From Chloroflexota bacterium (GTDB lineage Bacteria > Chloroflexota > Anaerolineae > Anaerolineales > UBA4823): DNA of 64,000 bases. Positions 7,409 through 14,835 of the stretch are shown piece after piece. The translations under genes were made by a program, and so were the position numbers. The DNA is taken from the NCBI GenBank assembly GCA_029782365.1, contig JAKOUW010000136.1, forward strand, positions 1 to 64,000, written 5' to 3'. A model generated the notes under the pieces. The model was not told where the DNA came from. It searched no databases and saw only the letters and a list, made by a program, of their open reading frames with translations. Each line of letters starts with the position of its first letter. Within the stretch, counting starts at the first letter, position 1.

Positions 7409-7712
7409 TATCCGAGTGACGGCATCGGCTGTCATGTTATAACCATTTATTTCGCAATATTTGACCTGAAACCTGACCTGGTGATTGGGTATTTTGTGAT
7501 TCAGTATTTTCCATGCTGGACATGGGTAAATCTCATGCACGGTGTCGCTGACATTTTAAACACTTATCAGATTGAGTGTTGAATGTGGCGTAACGTTTTC
7601 AACTCCCTTTTCACCCCAAAACTTCTATTTTTAATTTTCGGTCATTGTTGGCGCATACTTCACGTCGCCAATCTTGAACATTCGATTTAATTTGTAAACG
7701 GAGGATACCTGT
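7409..7712. other. Intergenic gap without a supported gene
   Basis: 304 nt, AT-rich. A weak 6-bp hairpin (AACACT/AGTGTT around 7559-7581) is visible. Minus-strand frames here lack ribosome-binding sites. The last bases hold AAACGGAGG, the ribosome-binding site of the gene at 7713. Confidence 0.4.
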
Positions 7713-7979
7713 ATGTTTTTCATCGTTCCCCTGATCGTAACGGTTGCTGCAATTGTGGCAGTTGGCGGCGTCTTCGTCAACACCCTGCTGGCCGTCAAAG
7801 GCATTGCCCACGTTGGCAAAACCCTTTCTCAGGCCAAACGCACGGCTGAAGCCCAGTCGGAAGATCGTCCTCGCCATGAGCGACGCTCCCGCCGCACCTT
7901 CACCCAACCTGAACCCGATCCCATCTTTGAAGATGATCATGTGCTGGATCGTTTGAACCAGTACCTTGATCATGCCTAA
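7713..7979 (+). CDS. Small single-pass membrane protein
   Basis: 88 aa behind a strong CGGAGG site. Residues ~4-30 form one hydrophobic helix (IVPLIVTVAAIVAVGGVFVN); the rest is a charged tail rich in Arg, Glu and Pro ending in an amphipathic stretch (HVLDRLNQYLDHA), presumably cytoplasmic. No family is recognised. It may be part of the accessory region. Confidence 0.6.
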   Translation: MFFIVPLIVTVAAIVAVGGVFVNTLLAVKGIAHVGKTLSQAKRTAEAQSEDRPRHERRSRRTFTQPEPDPIFEDDHVLDRLNQYLDHA

Positions 7980-8006
7980 AGGCTAACTGCCTGTCTCTCT
8001 CCCCCT

Positions 8007-8098
8007 GAACGCAGGCCACCCGCTTGCGTTCTTCCCCAGCCTCGAATGGTTTCGCCGCGGCTCAGGCCGCAGGGCAGGTTCGATCCCTGCCAGGTTGT
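8007..8098 (+). ncRNA. String of stem-loops ending in a tRNA-like variable arm and T-arm
   Basis: Four hairpins follow each other: GAACGCA/TGCGTTC (8007-8031), CGAA/TTCG (8043-8054), GCGGC/GCCGC (8057-8070) and GGCAGG-TTCGATC-CCTGCC (8073-8091). The last has the 7-nt TTCGATC loop of a tRNA T-arm, and the one before it sits where a class II variable arm would. No acceptor 5' strand, D-arm or anticodon arm can be fitted, so it is not a complete tRNA. It may be the 3' part of a tRNA left as an integration scar, a decayed tRNA, or an unrelated structured RNA. The first hairpin could also end the small membrane-protein gene. Confidence 0.4.
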
Positions 8099-8122
8099 CT
8101 GATTTGAAAACTCTCGGTGATT

Positions 8123-8794
8123 TTATTCACTCTGCCCATCTTCGGAATAAACGACTTTGTGGAGAGACTGGGTTACCACCGGCCCTTCCATGTATAAGCT
8201 GTGCAAGCTGATGGCACGCGATCGAGCTTTCAAGAATTTCAATACCTCGATTTCCGGCCAGGCATAAAATTCCGATGAATTCGCAAATTGAACACCTTGT
8301 TTTACCGCTTCTTCGCGACGCTGCTCAAACAGATCCCCTCTTCGATCTATATCCGCTTCTTTTGCTGATAGATCAAGAGCGACATCGACATCATTCACCG
8401 TTTCCGCGTTAGTAAGATAACTGCCAAACAAAACCACCTTCACGACTTTGTAGAGGAAGTACGGGTCTTCATTTACCTGTTGCACTCTTTGCATAAACTC
8501 ACTAAATGCTTTATCGGCAGTAGCCCTTTTCAGAGACTTGGCTGCAAGAGCGAAAGCAAATTGATTGCCGGCAGTGGTGTTGTGATGGTGAGGCATTTCA
8601 TGCCTGAAGTCAGGTTCGTCGATATACCCCAGCTTATGTAATTCTTCGAGGAGCTTCTCTGCTGCTTCAGGAGTGATCTTGAGCATCTGCATCATAGATT
8701 CCTCGCTCCAGTCCTGTTGGGTTTTGTTCTTGAGGAATTGGCGGACGGTGAGGATTGGAATCCCGGCAATTTGATCGTTGGAATTTATCTGCAT
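8123..8794 (-). CDS. Nucleotidyltransferase-domain protein with N-terminal helix bundle
   Basis: 223 aa with GGAG before the ATG. Residues ~120-145 hold VVLFGSYLTNAETVNDVDVA, the G-S-x(10)-D-x-D pattern of the MNT/Pol-beta nucleotidyltransferase fold, here with both Asp residues present. The N-terminal 60 residues (TPEAAEKLLEELHKLGYID) look like a winged helix. Many such proteins are parts of toxin-antitoxin systems (HEPN/MNT) or modify RNA; no HEPN partner is adjacent, so the function is open. Confidence 0.7.
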   Translation of the reverse strand: MQINSNDQIAGIPILTVRQFLKNKTQQDWSEESMMQMLKITPEAAEKLLEELHKLGYIDEPDFRHEMPHHHNTTAGNQFAFALAAKSLKRATADKAFSEFMQRVQQVNEDPYFLYKVVKVVLFGSYLTNAETVNDVDVALDLSAKEADIDRRGDLFEQRREEAVKQGVQFANSSEFYAWPEIEVLKFLKARSRAISLHSLYMEGPVVTQSLHKVVYSEDGQSE

Positions 8795-8898
8795 GTAGCG
8801 CTCCTGAAAATATGTGCAGCCTCATCTCGCATAATGGAAATTATACCCGTAAGCTCTGACGCGATTCCACGGAGCTTGTCCATACGTCTACACCATAA

Positions 8899-8929
8899 AC
8901 CCTCGGCCTGTACAACACAATCCGAGGGT
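8899..8929 (+). other. Hairpin in the leader of the zinc-ribbon gene
   Basis: ACCCTCGG and CCGAGGGT form an 8-bp stem with a 15-nt loop, followed by CCTTTTAA. It lies 24 nt before the start at 8953 and could act as a terminator or attenuator in the leader. Confidence 0.45.
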
Positions 8930-8952
8930 CCTTTTAATGATTGGAGCATCCC

Positions 8953-9399
8953 ATGATGACATCTCAAACCTACACTGCCGTGCTGGGAAGGCTCGATGCC
9001 ACTCGCGTGACCGTGAAAGGCTACCTGTATCAAGTGGATTTCGGTCCGACAGTGAAATCCCGCCACCACACGGTAGACCGCCAGCTAACTTGCACCTGCG
9101 GCCTGGGCGCAAGCTGCCCGGCAGTGCTGGCTGTGATCGAGTACCTGGCCGAAGGCGGCGCTGAACCGCCAGAACCACCCGATGGCTTCTTTCTTCTGGC
9201 CCCACGCGACTGTCCGGTGTGCGGCGCACCTGCCCACTTCAACAAGAAGCTTTGCCACCGTAAACGTGGCGCAGGCTGGGTCTGCTCGAAGGGCGGGGTA
9301 GGCCACTACTGGCGCTACCACTTCTCTATCCACGCTCCAGGTCGCGGTAGAGCAGGTCAACGGCCTGCCCTCCGATCGTCAGCCAGCCTCCACCGTTGA
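8953..9399 (+). CDS. SWIM-like/zinc-ribbon protein, 3' end probably altered
   Basis: 148 aa from ATG 8953 (GGAG 6 nt upstream; a longer TTG start at 8941 is less likely). The N-terminal half ends in a Cys cluster, LTCTCGLGASCPAVLAVIEY, resembling a SWIM zinc finger; then CPVCGAPAHFNK...CHRK...WVCSKGGVGHYW forms a zinc ribbon. The last ~27 residues (from about IHAPGRGR) are read through the antisense of a nucleotidyltransferase gene and look unnatural, so the original end was probably near GHYWRYHF. SWIM domains bind DNA or protein; the role here is unknown. Confidence 0.65.
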   Translation: MMTSQTYTAVLGRLDATRVTVKGYLYQVDFGPTVKSRHHTVDRQLTCTCGLGASCPAVLAVIEYLAEGGAEPPEPPDGFFLLAPRDCPVCGAPAHFNKKLCHRKRGAGWVCSKGGVGHYWRYHFSIHAPGRGRAGQRPALRSSASLHR

Positions 9400-9664
9400 T
9401 CCACGGTCCCCAGCCGCCGATCGGCATGACCAGCCCTGTGCGCCGCGAATCGTCCAATTCGGCGGCAGCGCCCTCCAACTCCTCCAGGTCCAGGCCAACC
9501 GCGGGCGAGTAATAAATGCCCAGGTCGTAGTCTGAACTGGCTGTGGATGTGCCCCTGGCGCGTGAGCCGCCCAGGACGATCGCTTCGATACCCTCCACGC
9601 GCTTGAGCCGTTCGACGATCACAGAAAGGAAGGTATTGGAGTCGGAGAGATTGGGAACAGCCAT
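9326..9664 (-). pseudogene. Nucleotidyltransferase gene truncated at its 3' end
   Basis: 112 aa. The N-terminal catalytic part is intact: GGSRARGTSTASSDYDLGIY carries the GS and D-x-D residues, and GGWGPWINGGGWLTIGG is typical of a ~260-aa family in which it is followed by LYRDL and then some 150 more residues. Here the frame stops two codons after YRDLE, exactly where the sequence becomes the antisense of the zinc-ribbon gene. The missing C-terminal domain normally completes the protein, so this is probably non-functional. AAAGG lies ~8 nt before the ATG. Confidence 0.7.
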
Positions 9665-9770
9665 ATCTACTTACCTTTGACAAGTATAGCACGTATGTCA
9701 GCACACCTCCCATGCGCCGGAAAGAAAACACATCGCTTGAAGTGTATGAACAGAAGGCAATGGATCGGGC

Positions 9771-9776
9771 TATAAT
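9771..9776 (+). promoter_or_regulatory. Probable -10 element upstream of the PEP-utilising gene
   Basis: Perfect TATAAT, 132 nt before the start at 9909. No good -35 at 16-18 nt is visible. Confidence 0.35.
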
Positions 9777-9908
9777 GAAAATAGACAAACCAATCGGTTT
9801 AAAATATCTAAATCGCATATTCGCCGCGCAGTGTAAATGCGCCTTTTCCCTGTCCCAGCCACAGCAGTTGGCGTTTTTCACGATCAACTCGAAACAGCGG
9901 GAGATGAT

Positions 9909-11549
9909 ATGACTCGCACATTCCCAAAATTCGGCTACAATCCCGTCACTGGAGCGTGGAACGACAGCCTGAGTGGAGATTACTGCTGGTCAAGCGTCAA
10001 TTTCAGGGAAGCCGCGCCAGACGTCATGACGCCGATCACCTGGTCGCTGGCGTGGGTGTATATCAACGAAACTACTCCTCTCCATTTCCCTGGCGATCAC
10101 CCGCCAGGAGGGAACATTGCCGGGCGCTTGTACTTCAATCTAAGTTTGATCACATCGCTCTACCACGTGGTCGGCATGGATGCACGCCAAGAAAAGTTTG
10201 GGGATCTGCTTGGGGCTGTCCCTCCTGAATTAAACATCCCTTTCCTTCCATTTTCGCCTCTGGTTGTCATCTGGAATGTGCTGCCGGGAATGATCCAGGA
10301 CCGGCTGGCAACCAGGCGGGATGCCAGGCAGTTTGCAGCATATGTTGATTTTCTGCCCAATTGGGTGCGCGCCATGCGCCCGCGTATTCAGCAGTGCAGT
10401 GATCGAAAGAGCCTGCTCATGCTGTGGACAGGCTCGCTTTACCCCACCATTCCGCGTGACTATCGGATGCTGCGAAGCGTGACCACTAGCCTGTCCGCAT
10501 CTGCGACCAGGCTCAACCTTGACCTGGCCGCACTGGTCGGCGAAGCCGAAGCGCAAACGCTTCTTTCAAACCTTTCCGGCGCTTCAGGCGAGCTGGAAAG
10601 CATCGGCCCGCTGGTCGGGCTGGCAAAGGTCAAAGAAGGCAGCATGAGCCAGGCAGAATACATTGAACGATATGGTCACCGCGGCCCGCATGAAGCGGAA
10701 TTATTTGCGCCAACCCCTGGCGAAGATCCAGGGTGGCTTGACAGGCAGCTCGCTCAATTCGACCGGTCAGGTGTGGATGTCAGCGATCTCCTGGCGAAGC
10801 AGCGCGATGAATTTGCCGCCGCCTGGAGCCGTTTTCAAGCGCGTTTCCCGAATCGATACAACGCCTTTCGCCGCAGGATGGAACGGGTGAAGGCAGCCGC
10901 AAAAAATCGTGAATTGTTTCGCTCAGAATGGATTCGCGAAAAGCGGCTCATTCGACAGTTTCTTTTACAGGTGGACAAGGTGACCAGAATCGGCGAAGAC
11001 ATTTTCTTCTTGACAGTGGATGAAATGGTCGCCTTCCTGGCTGGCGACTCGGCGCCGCTGAATTCCGTATTCGCCCGGCGCGCCATGTACCAGCGCTACT
11101 GCACTTTGCCGCCCTATCCAGCGATCATTTACGGGAGTTTTGACCCCTTTGAGTGGGCGGCGGACCCCGGCCGGCGCAGTGATTATTACGATGCGCGGCA
11201 GATTAAAACAGCCTCACCGTCCTCGACGATCAAAGGATTTTCCGGTGCAGCAGGTTGTGTAGAAGGGATCGTGCGCCGCATCGATCGGGTGGAAGATGGC
11301 GATCAGCTCCAGCCTGGCGAAATCCTCGTCACGACCGTCACCAACATCGGCTGGACGCCGCTCTTTCCACGCCTGGCTGCCATCGTTACTGATATAGGCG
11401 CTACACTTTCGCACGCCGCAATTGTCGCCCGCGAGCTGGGCATCCCGGCAGTGGTCGGCTGTGGCAATGCCACCATGCTGCTGAAAACCGGCGACCGCGT
11501 GCGCGTGGACGGCAAGCGGGGAACAATAGAGCGGCTCCAGGTAAGTTGA
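9909..11549 (+). CDS. PEP-utilising (rifampin phosphotransferase-like) protein lacking ATP-grasp domain
   Basis: 546 aa from ATG 9909. The C-terminal ~90 residues are the swivelling phosphohistidine domain of PEP synthase/PPDK/Rph enzymes, with the active-site His in GATLSHAAIVARELGIPAVV. The preceding ~430 residues match the middle (antibiotic-binding-like) part of Rph, beginning at DVMTPITWSLAW and including ERYGHRGPHEAEL. The usual ~300-residue N-terminal ATP-grasp domain (PPDK_N) is absent and no such gene is nearby. In intact enzymes the His shuttles phosphate between ATP and substrate. Here either a separate ATP-grasp subunit exists elsewhere or the protein has another role. A longer frame from 9837 has no ribosome-binding site. 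Confidence 0.7.
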   Translation: MTRTFPKFGYNPVTGAWNDSLSGDYCWSSVNFREAAPDVMTPITWSLAWVYINETTPLHFPGDHPPGGNIAGRLYFNLSLITSLYHVVGMDARQEKFGDLLGAVPPELNIPFLPFSPLVVIWNVLPGMIQDRLATRRDARQFAAYVDFLPNWVRAMRPRIQQCSDRKSLLMLWTGSLYPTIPRDYRMLRSVTTSLSASATRLNLDLAALVGEAEAQTLLSNLSGASGELESIGPLVGLAKVKEGSMSQAEYIERYGHRGPHEAELFAPTPGEDPGWLDRQLAQFDRSGVDVSDLLAKQRDEFAAAWSRFQARFPNRYNAFRRRMERVKAAAKNRELFRSEWIREKRLIRQFLLQVDKVTRIGEDIFFLTVDEMVAFLAGDSAPLNSVFARRAMYQRYCTLPPYPAIIYGSFDPFEWAADPGRRSDYYDARQIKTASPSSTIKGFSGAAGCVEGIVRRIDRVEDGDQLQPGEILVTTVTNIGWTPLFPRLAAIVTDIGATLSHAAIVARELGIPAVVGCGNATMLLKTGDRVRVDGKRGTIERLQVS

Positions 11550-11732
11550 AAGAGTCAAAATTCCTGCCCGGCCCGCTGCAACCCCTCGAAAAAGAGGTTT
11601 TGGGATGGGTGGTGAAGCAGCGCCTCACAACCCTCCCAGTTCCCCCTCTGGTTGAGGTTGTTTCTCGAGGCCCGGTACGCGCTGGCGGGTGTACAATGAA
11701 TCTGGCGGATGTTAAAAAACGAGGAGGCCTCC

Positions 11733-12629
11733 TTGAAAATCACCGGTTTCCATCTTCTCCTGACCTATCAATGCACTTTCGAGTGCGACCACTGCTTTGT
11801 TTGGGGCAGTCCATTTCAAAGCGGCGTGATGACGCTGGCGGATATCCGTTCGATTTTGCAGCAGGCGCGCGACCTGGGCAGTGTCAGCAGCATCTACTTC
11901 GAAGGCGGGGAGCCTTTCCTGTATTACCCGACCCTGCTGCGCGCCGTGCAAGACGCAGCCGCCCAGGGATTTGAGGTAGGCATTGTCACCAATGCCTATT
12001 GGGCCACCAGCGAGCCAGACGCCCTGGCGGCCTTACAGCCGTATGCAGGCCTGCTCCAAGATCTGACGGTCAGCAGCGATCTTTTCCATTACAGCGCAGC
12101 CCTCAGCCGCCAGGCAGCCAACGCCCAGCGCGCCGCCCAGCGCCTGGCGATCCCCTGTGGGATGATCAGCATTGCCCAACCCGGCAACCCTTGCGAGGCT
12201 GTCCAGGGGCAGCTGCCGGAAGGCAACTCAAGTGTGATGTACCGGGGACGAGCGGCGGTAAAGTTGGCGAGCCAGGCCACGCAGGGCGCCTGGAATGAGT
12301 TTGCTGCATGCCCGCATGAAAACCTGGCTGACCCCGGCCGTGTGCATATCGATCCGCTGGGCAATGTCCACCTGTGCCAGGGTATCCTGCTCGGTAACCT
12401 GTTTGCAACACCCATGCAAGAGTTGTGCGCGGCTTATCAGCCGGAAGCGCACCCGGTGGTCGGCCCTCTGCTCGCGGGGGGCCCGGCTGAACTGACCAGG
12501 CGCTACCAGGTGAACCACTCCAAACGCTACGCTGATGCCTGCCACCTGTGCTACCAGACCAGGCTGCAGTTGCGCCCCCGGTTTTCCACCGTTTTAGGCC
12601 CAGACCAGGTGTACGGCATTCTTGCTTAG
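11733..12629 (+). CDS. Radical SAM protein
   Basis: 298 aa. The start is probably TTG 11733, 5 nt after GAGGAGG; an in-frame ATG at 11709 would lie before that site. The CxxxCxxC motif (CTFECDHC, ~13-20) binds the SAM [4Fe-4S] cluster, and YFEGGEPFLY is the GGE SAM-binding motif. Further Cys residues occur at CPHE, HLCQG and the C-terminal CHLCYQTR, suggesting an auxiliary cluster. The substrate is unknown; a peptide- or cofactor-modifying enzyme is plausible. It is on its own transcript, with a TACAAT 12 nt before the upstream ATG. Confidence 0.8.
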   Translation: MKITGFHLLLTYQCTFECDHCFVWGSPFQSGVMTLADIRSILQQARDLGSVSSIYFEGGEPFLYYPTLLRAVQDAAAQGFEVGIVTNAYWATSEPDALAALQPYAGLLQDLTVSSDLFHYSAALSRQAANAQRAAQRLAIPCGMISIAQPGNPCEAVQGQLPEGNSSVMYRGRAAVKLASQATQGAWNEFAACPHENLADPGRVHIDPLGNVHLCQGILLGNLFATPMQELCAAYQPEAHPVVGPLLAGGPAELTRRYQVNHSKRYADACHLCYQTRLQLRPRFSTVLGPDQVYGILA

Positions 12630-12655
12630 CCAGTCGTGCTCTGGATTCGGCCGGT

Positions 12656-13159
12656 TTACTCGCCCTCCAGGAGAAAGACGTCCGGGTCGAGGCGTGAAGA
12701 AAAAATTCGAGCAGTTTTCAGCGTTCTGTAACGATAATAAGTTTTTCCGCTGACCCGCACCCAAAACGCCAGCTCCTCAGGGCTGCGCTTTAACGCCAAT
12801 TCATAGATGTTGGCATCTTCGTCTGTTTCGCCATACATATCATATTCCCATTTGCTGTCACAGATGGTAACCTCGCCAGCCTGCGCATTTTTCAGCCAGG
12901 CGTTTCTCTTTTTTCGTTGGTTTATTCCATCTCGCAAAAGCTCTGAGAGGATCAACCACAACTGGAGCACAAGGACCGCAGTAAATATGAACGGCAGCAG
13001 CATGCTCAACAGGCCCCTGCTGTTCATCGCAGCGTTCATCAGCCACAAGCCAAAAAGCAGCCCGATGCTGGTCAAGATGCTGGCGAAGACGCCTTGCTTG
13101 ATCAGGAAATCTACTGCCTCCAGAGAAACCAGGTCGGGTTTTTTGCGCTGGGGAATCAT
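12656..13159 (-). CDS. Two-TM membrane protein of unknown function
   Basis: 167 aa. Two adjacent hydrophobic helices (~23-45 VFASILTSIGLLFGLWLMNA and ~52-74 LSMLLPFIFTAVLVLQLWLI) are followed by a basic stretch (NQRKKRNAWLK) and a ~80-residue cytosolic domain with acidic and aromatic residues. No family recognised. It is convergent with the radical SAM gene and divergent from murJ. Confidence 0.6.
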   Translation of the reverse strand: MIPQRKKPDLVSLEAVDFLIKQGVFASILTSIGLLFGLWLMNAAMNSRGLLSMLLPFIFTAVLVLQLWLILSELLRDGINQRKKRNAWLKNAQAGEVTICDSKWEYDMYGETDEDANIYELALKRSPEELAFWVRVSGKTYYRYRTLKTARIFSSRLDPDVFLLEGE

Positions 13160-13312
13160 AGGCTGATTCCATTATCGCGCTGTTTTTTTAACTTTCGAAG
13201 ACCTGTAACGGGCGCACTCAGGCTCATGTTGATCAACCATAAGCGGCGCGCCGCGCAGAGGTTGGTTATCGATGCTTTACTTCCTGTAAAAATGAGGCAT
13301 GTAAAACTACGA

Positions 13313-13318
13313 TATACT
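13313..13318 (+). promoter_or_regulatory. -10 element of murJ, probably leaderless
   Basis: TATACT ends 7 nt before the murJ ATG, and no Shine-Dalgarno sequence is present, so the transcript would start at or next to the ATG. No strong -35 is visible. Confidence 0.5.
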
Positions 13319-13325
13319 TAGCGAT

Positions 13326-14819
13326 ATGAAACTTTCCCACATTGCCCGATCAACGCTGATCATCGCCTGTTTCTTTGCCCTGGATAAGGGCCTGGGGCTG
13401 CTTCGAGCGCGCTTTTTCAACACACAGTTTGGCGCGGCTCAGCGGGATATTTTCTTCGTCTCCAACAATATCCCCGACTTTCTCTCCGCACTGATCTCGG
13501 GAGGAGCCCTGGGCATGGCGCTCATTCCGATCCTGACCGAAGTGCTGGATAAAGAAGGCCGACAGGCGGCCTGGGCGCTTTTCAACCGCATCCTGAACCT
13601 GGCCTTCCTGGCCACTGCCGCCATTGCCGCAGTGATTGCCGTGCTGGCCGGCCCGATCGTGCAATATTTGATCGCGCCCGGCTTCAACGACCCGGCCAAA
13701 TGGGCGCTGACCGCTCACCTGATGCGCCTGGACCTGATCGCCATCATCATCTTTTCGATCAGCGGGCTGGCCATGGCCGGCCTGCAGACCAACCAGCACT
13801 TTATCCTGCCCGCCATGGCGCCGGCGTTTTATAACCTGGGGCAGATCATCGGTATTAAATTCCTGGGGGTGCGTTTTGGCATCGAAGGCATGGTGTACGG
13901 CGTGATCCTGGGAGCCGCCCTGCACCTGGCGATTCAACTGCCGGGTCTGGTCTACTACGGCTGGCGCTGGGCGCCGCGCCTGCTGATCCAATGGCCGCGC
14001 GCCGTGCAAATTCTATCGGTGCTGGTGCCGCGCGTGGTCAATATGTTCTTCATTCAATCCTACTTCATCTTGCGCGACCGCATTGCCTCGTATCTGGAAA
14101 CTGGCTCCGTATCAGCCTTGAACAATGGTTGGTTCATTATGCAGGTGCCAGAAACACTGATCGGCACAGCGATCGCCATCGCGCTGCTGCCCACCCTGGC
14201 CGACCTGTTGGCGCGCGGTGAGCGTGAAGCTTTTCGCGCCAACGTCAACCAGGCTTTGCGCTGCCTGCTGGCGCTGACGCTGCCGGCAGCGGCTGTCCTG
14301 GCGATCACCATCCGCCCGCTGGCGCAGGCGTTTTTCGGCTTCGAAGGGCGCGAATTGGAGCTGGTGGTGTGGACCACGCGCGCCTTCTTGCTGGGGCTGG
14401 TGGGACAGACCTGGCTGGAAGTGGGCGTGCGTTCGTATTATGCCCAACAAATCGCCTGGGTGCCGATGCTGGCTGCCTTCGTGCAAATCGGCGCGTTTTG
14501 GGTTTCGGCCCAGCTTCTCTCCGGGCCGCTGGGAGCAGCCGGGATCGCCCTGGCTGACACGCTCACTTTCTCTGCCCAGGCCTTTGTTTTGATCTGGCTG
14601 CTCGCCCTGCGTTTCCGCGGGATTGCCGACGCCTGGAGCTCCTTGCTGCGCGGCGGGCTGGCGGCCCTGGTGGGCGGCGGGGCCGCATATATCCTGATCA
14701 GTTTCTTACCTGTTAGCCCGCTGCCAGCGGCTGTGCTGGCCTCGGCCTGCGGGGTGGGTTTGGCCATCCCGTGCATCTGGCCGGACATCCGTATGTTGGT
14801 GCGGTTGGGAGCAGAGTAA
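13326..14819 (+). CDS. murJ: Lipid II flippase MurJ (MviN family)
   Basis: 497 aa, about 14 membrane helices, of the MOP superfamily. Hallmarks: RARFFNTQFGAAQRDIFFVS near the N-terminus, NNIPDFLSALISGGALGMAL (helix 2), and the VLVPRVVNMFFIQSYFILRD segment. MurJ moves the peptidoglycan precursor lipid II across the cytoplasmic membrane. Its presence with the PBP, GlmU and Maf genes in this window supports a peptidoglycan cell wall. The downstream subtilase starts after 16 nt on the same strand and may be co-transcribed. Confidence 0.88.
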   Translation: MKLSHIARSTLIIACFFALDKGLGLLRARFFNTQFGAAQRDIFFVSNNIPDFLSALISGGALGMALIPILTEVLDKEGRQAAWALFNRILNLAFLATAAIAAVIAVLAGPIVQYLIAPGFNDPAKWALTAHLMRLDLIAIIIFSISGLAMAGLQTNQHFILPAMAPAFYNLGQIIGIKFLGVRFGIEGMVYGVILGAALHLAIQLPGLVYYGWRWAPRLLIQWPRAVQILSVLVPRVVNMFFIQSYFILRDRIASYLETGSVSALNNGWFIMQVPETLIGTAIAIALLPTLADLLARGEREAFRANVNQALRCLLALTLPAAAVLAITIRPLAQAFFGFEGRELELVVWTTRAFLLGLVGQTWLEVGVRSYYAQQIAWVPMLAAFVQIGAFWVSAQLLSGPLGAAGIALADTLTFSAQAFVLIWLLALRFRGIADAWSSLLRGGLAALVGGGAAYILISFLPVSPLPAAVLASACGVGLAIPCIWPDIRMLVRLGAE

Positions 14820-14835
14820 GCATTATGGAGGCTTT

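Noticed and set aside
8040..8098. Complete tRNA (Ser, Leu or selenocysteine) on the plus strand
   Set aside because: Only the variable-arm-like hairpin and the T-arm fit. No complementary acceptor strand, D-arm or anticodon stem can be placed upstream.
11570..11595. Terminator after the PEP-utilising gene
   Set aside because: Only a 4-bp CCTC/GAGG core pairs before mismatches, too weak to call.
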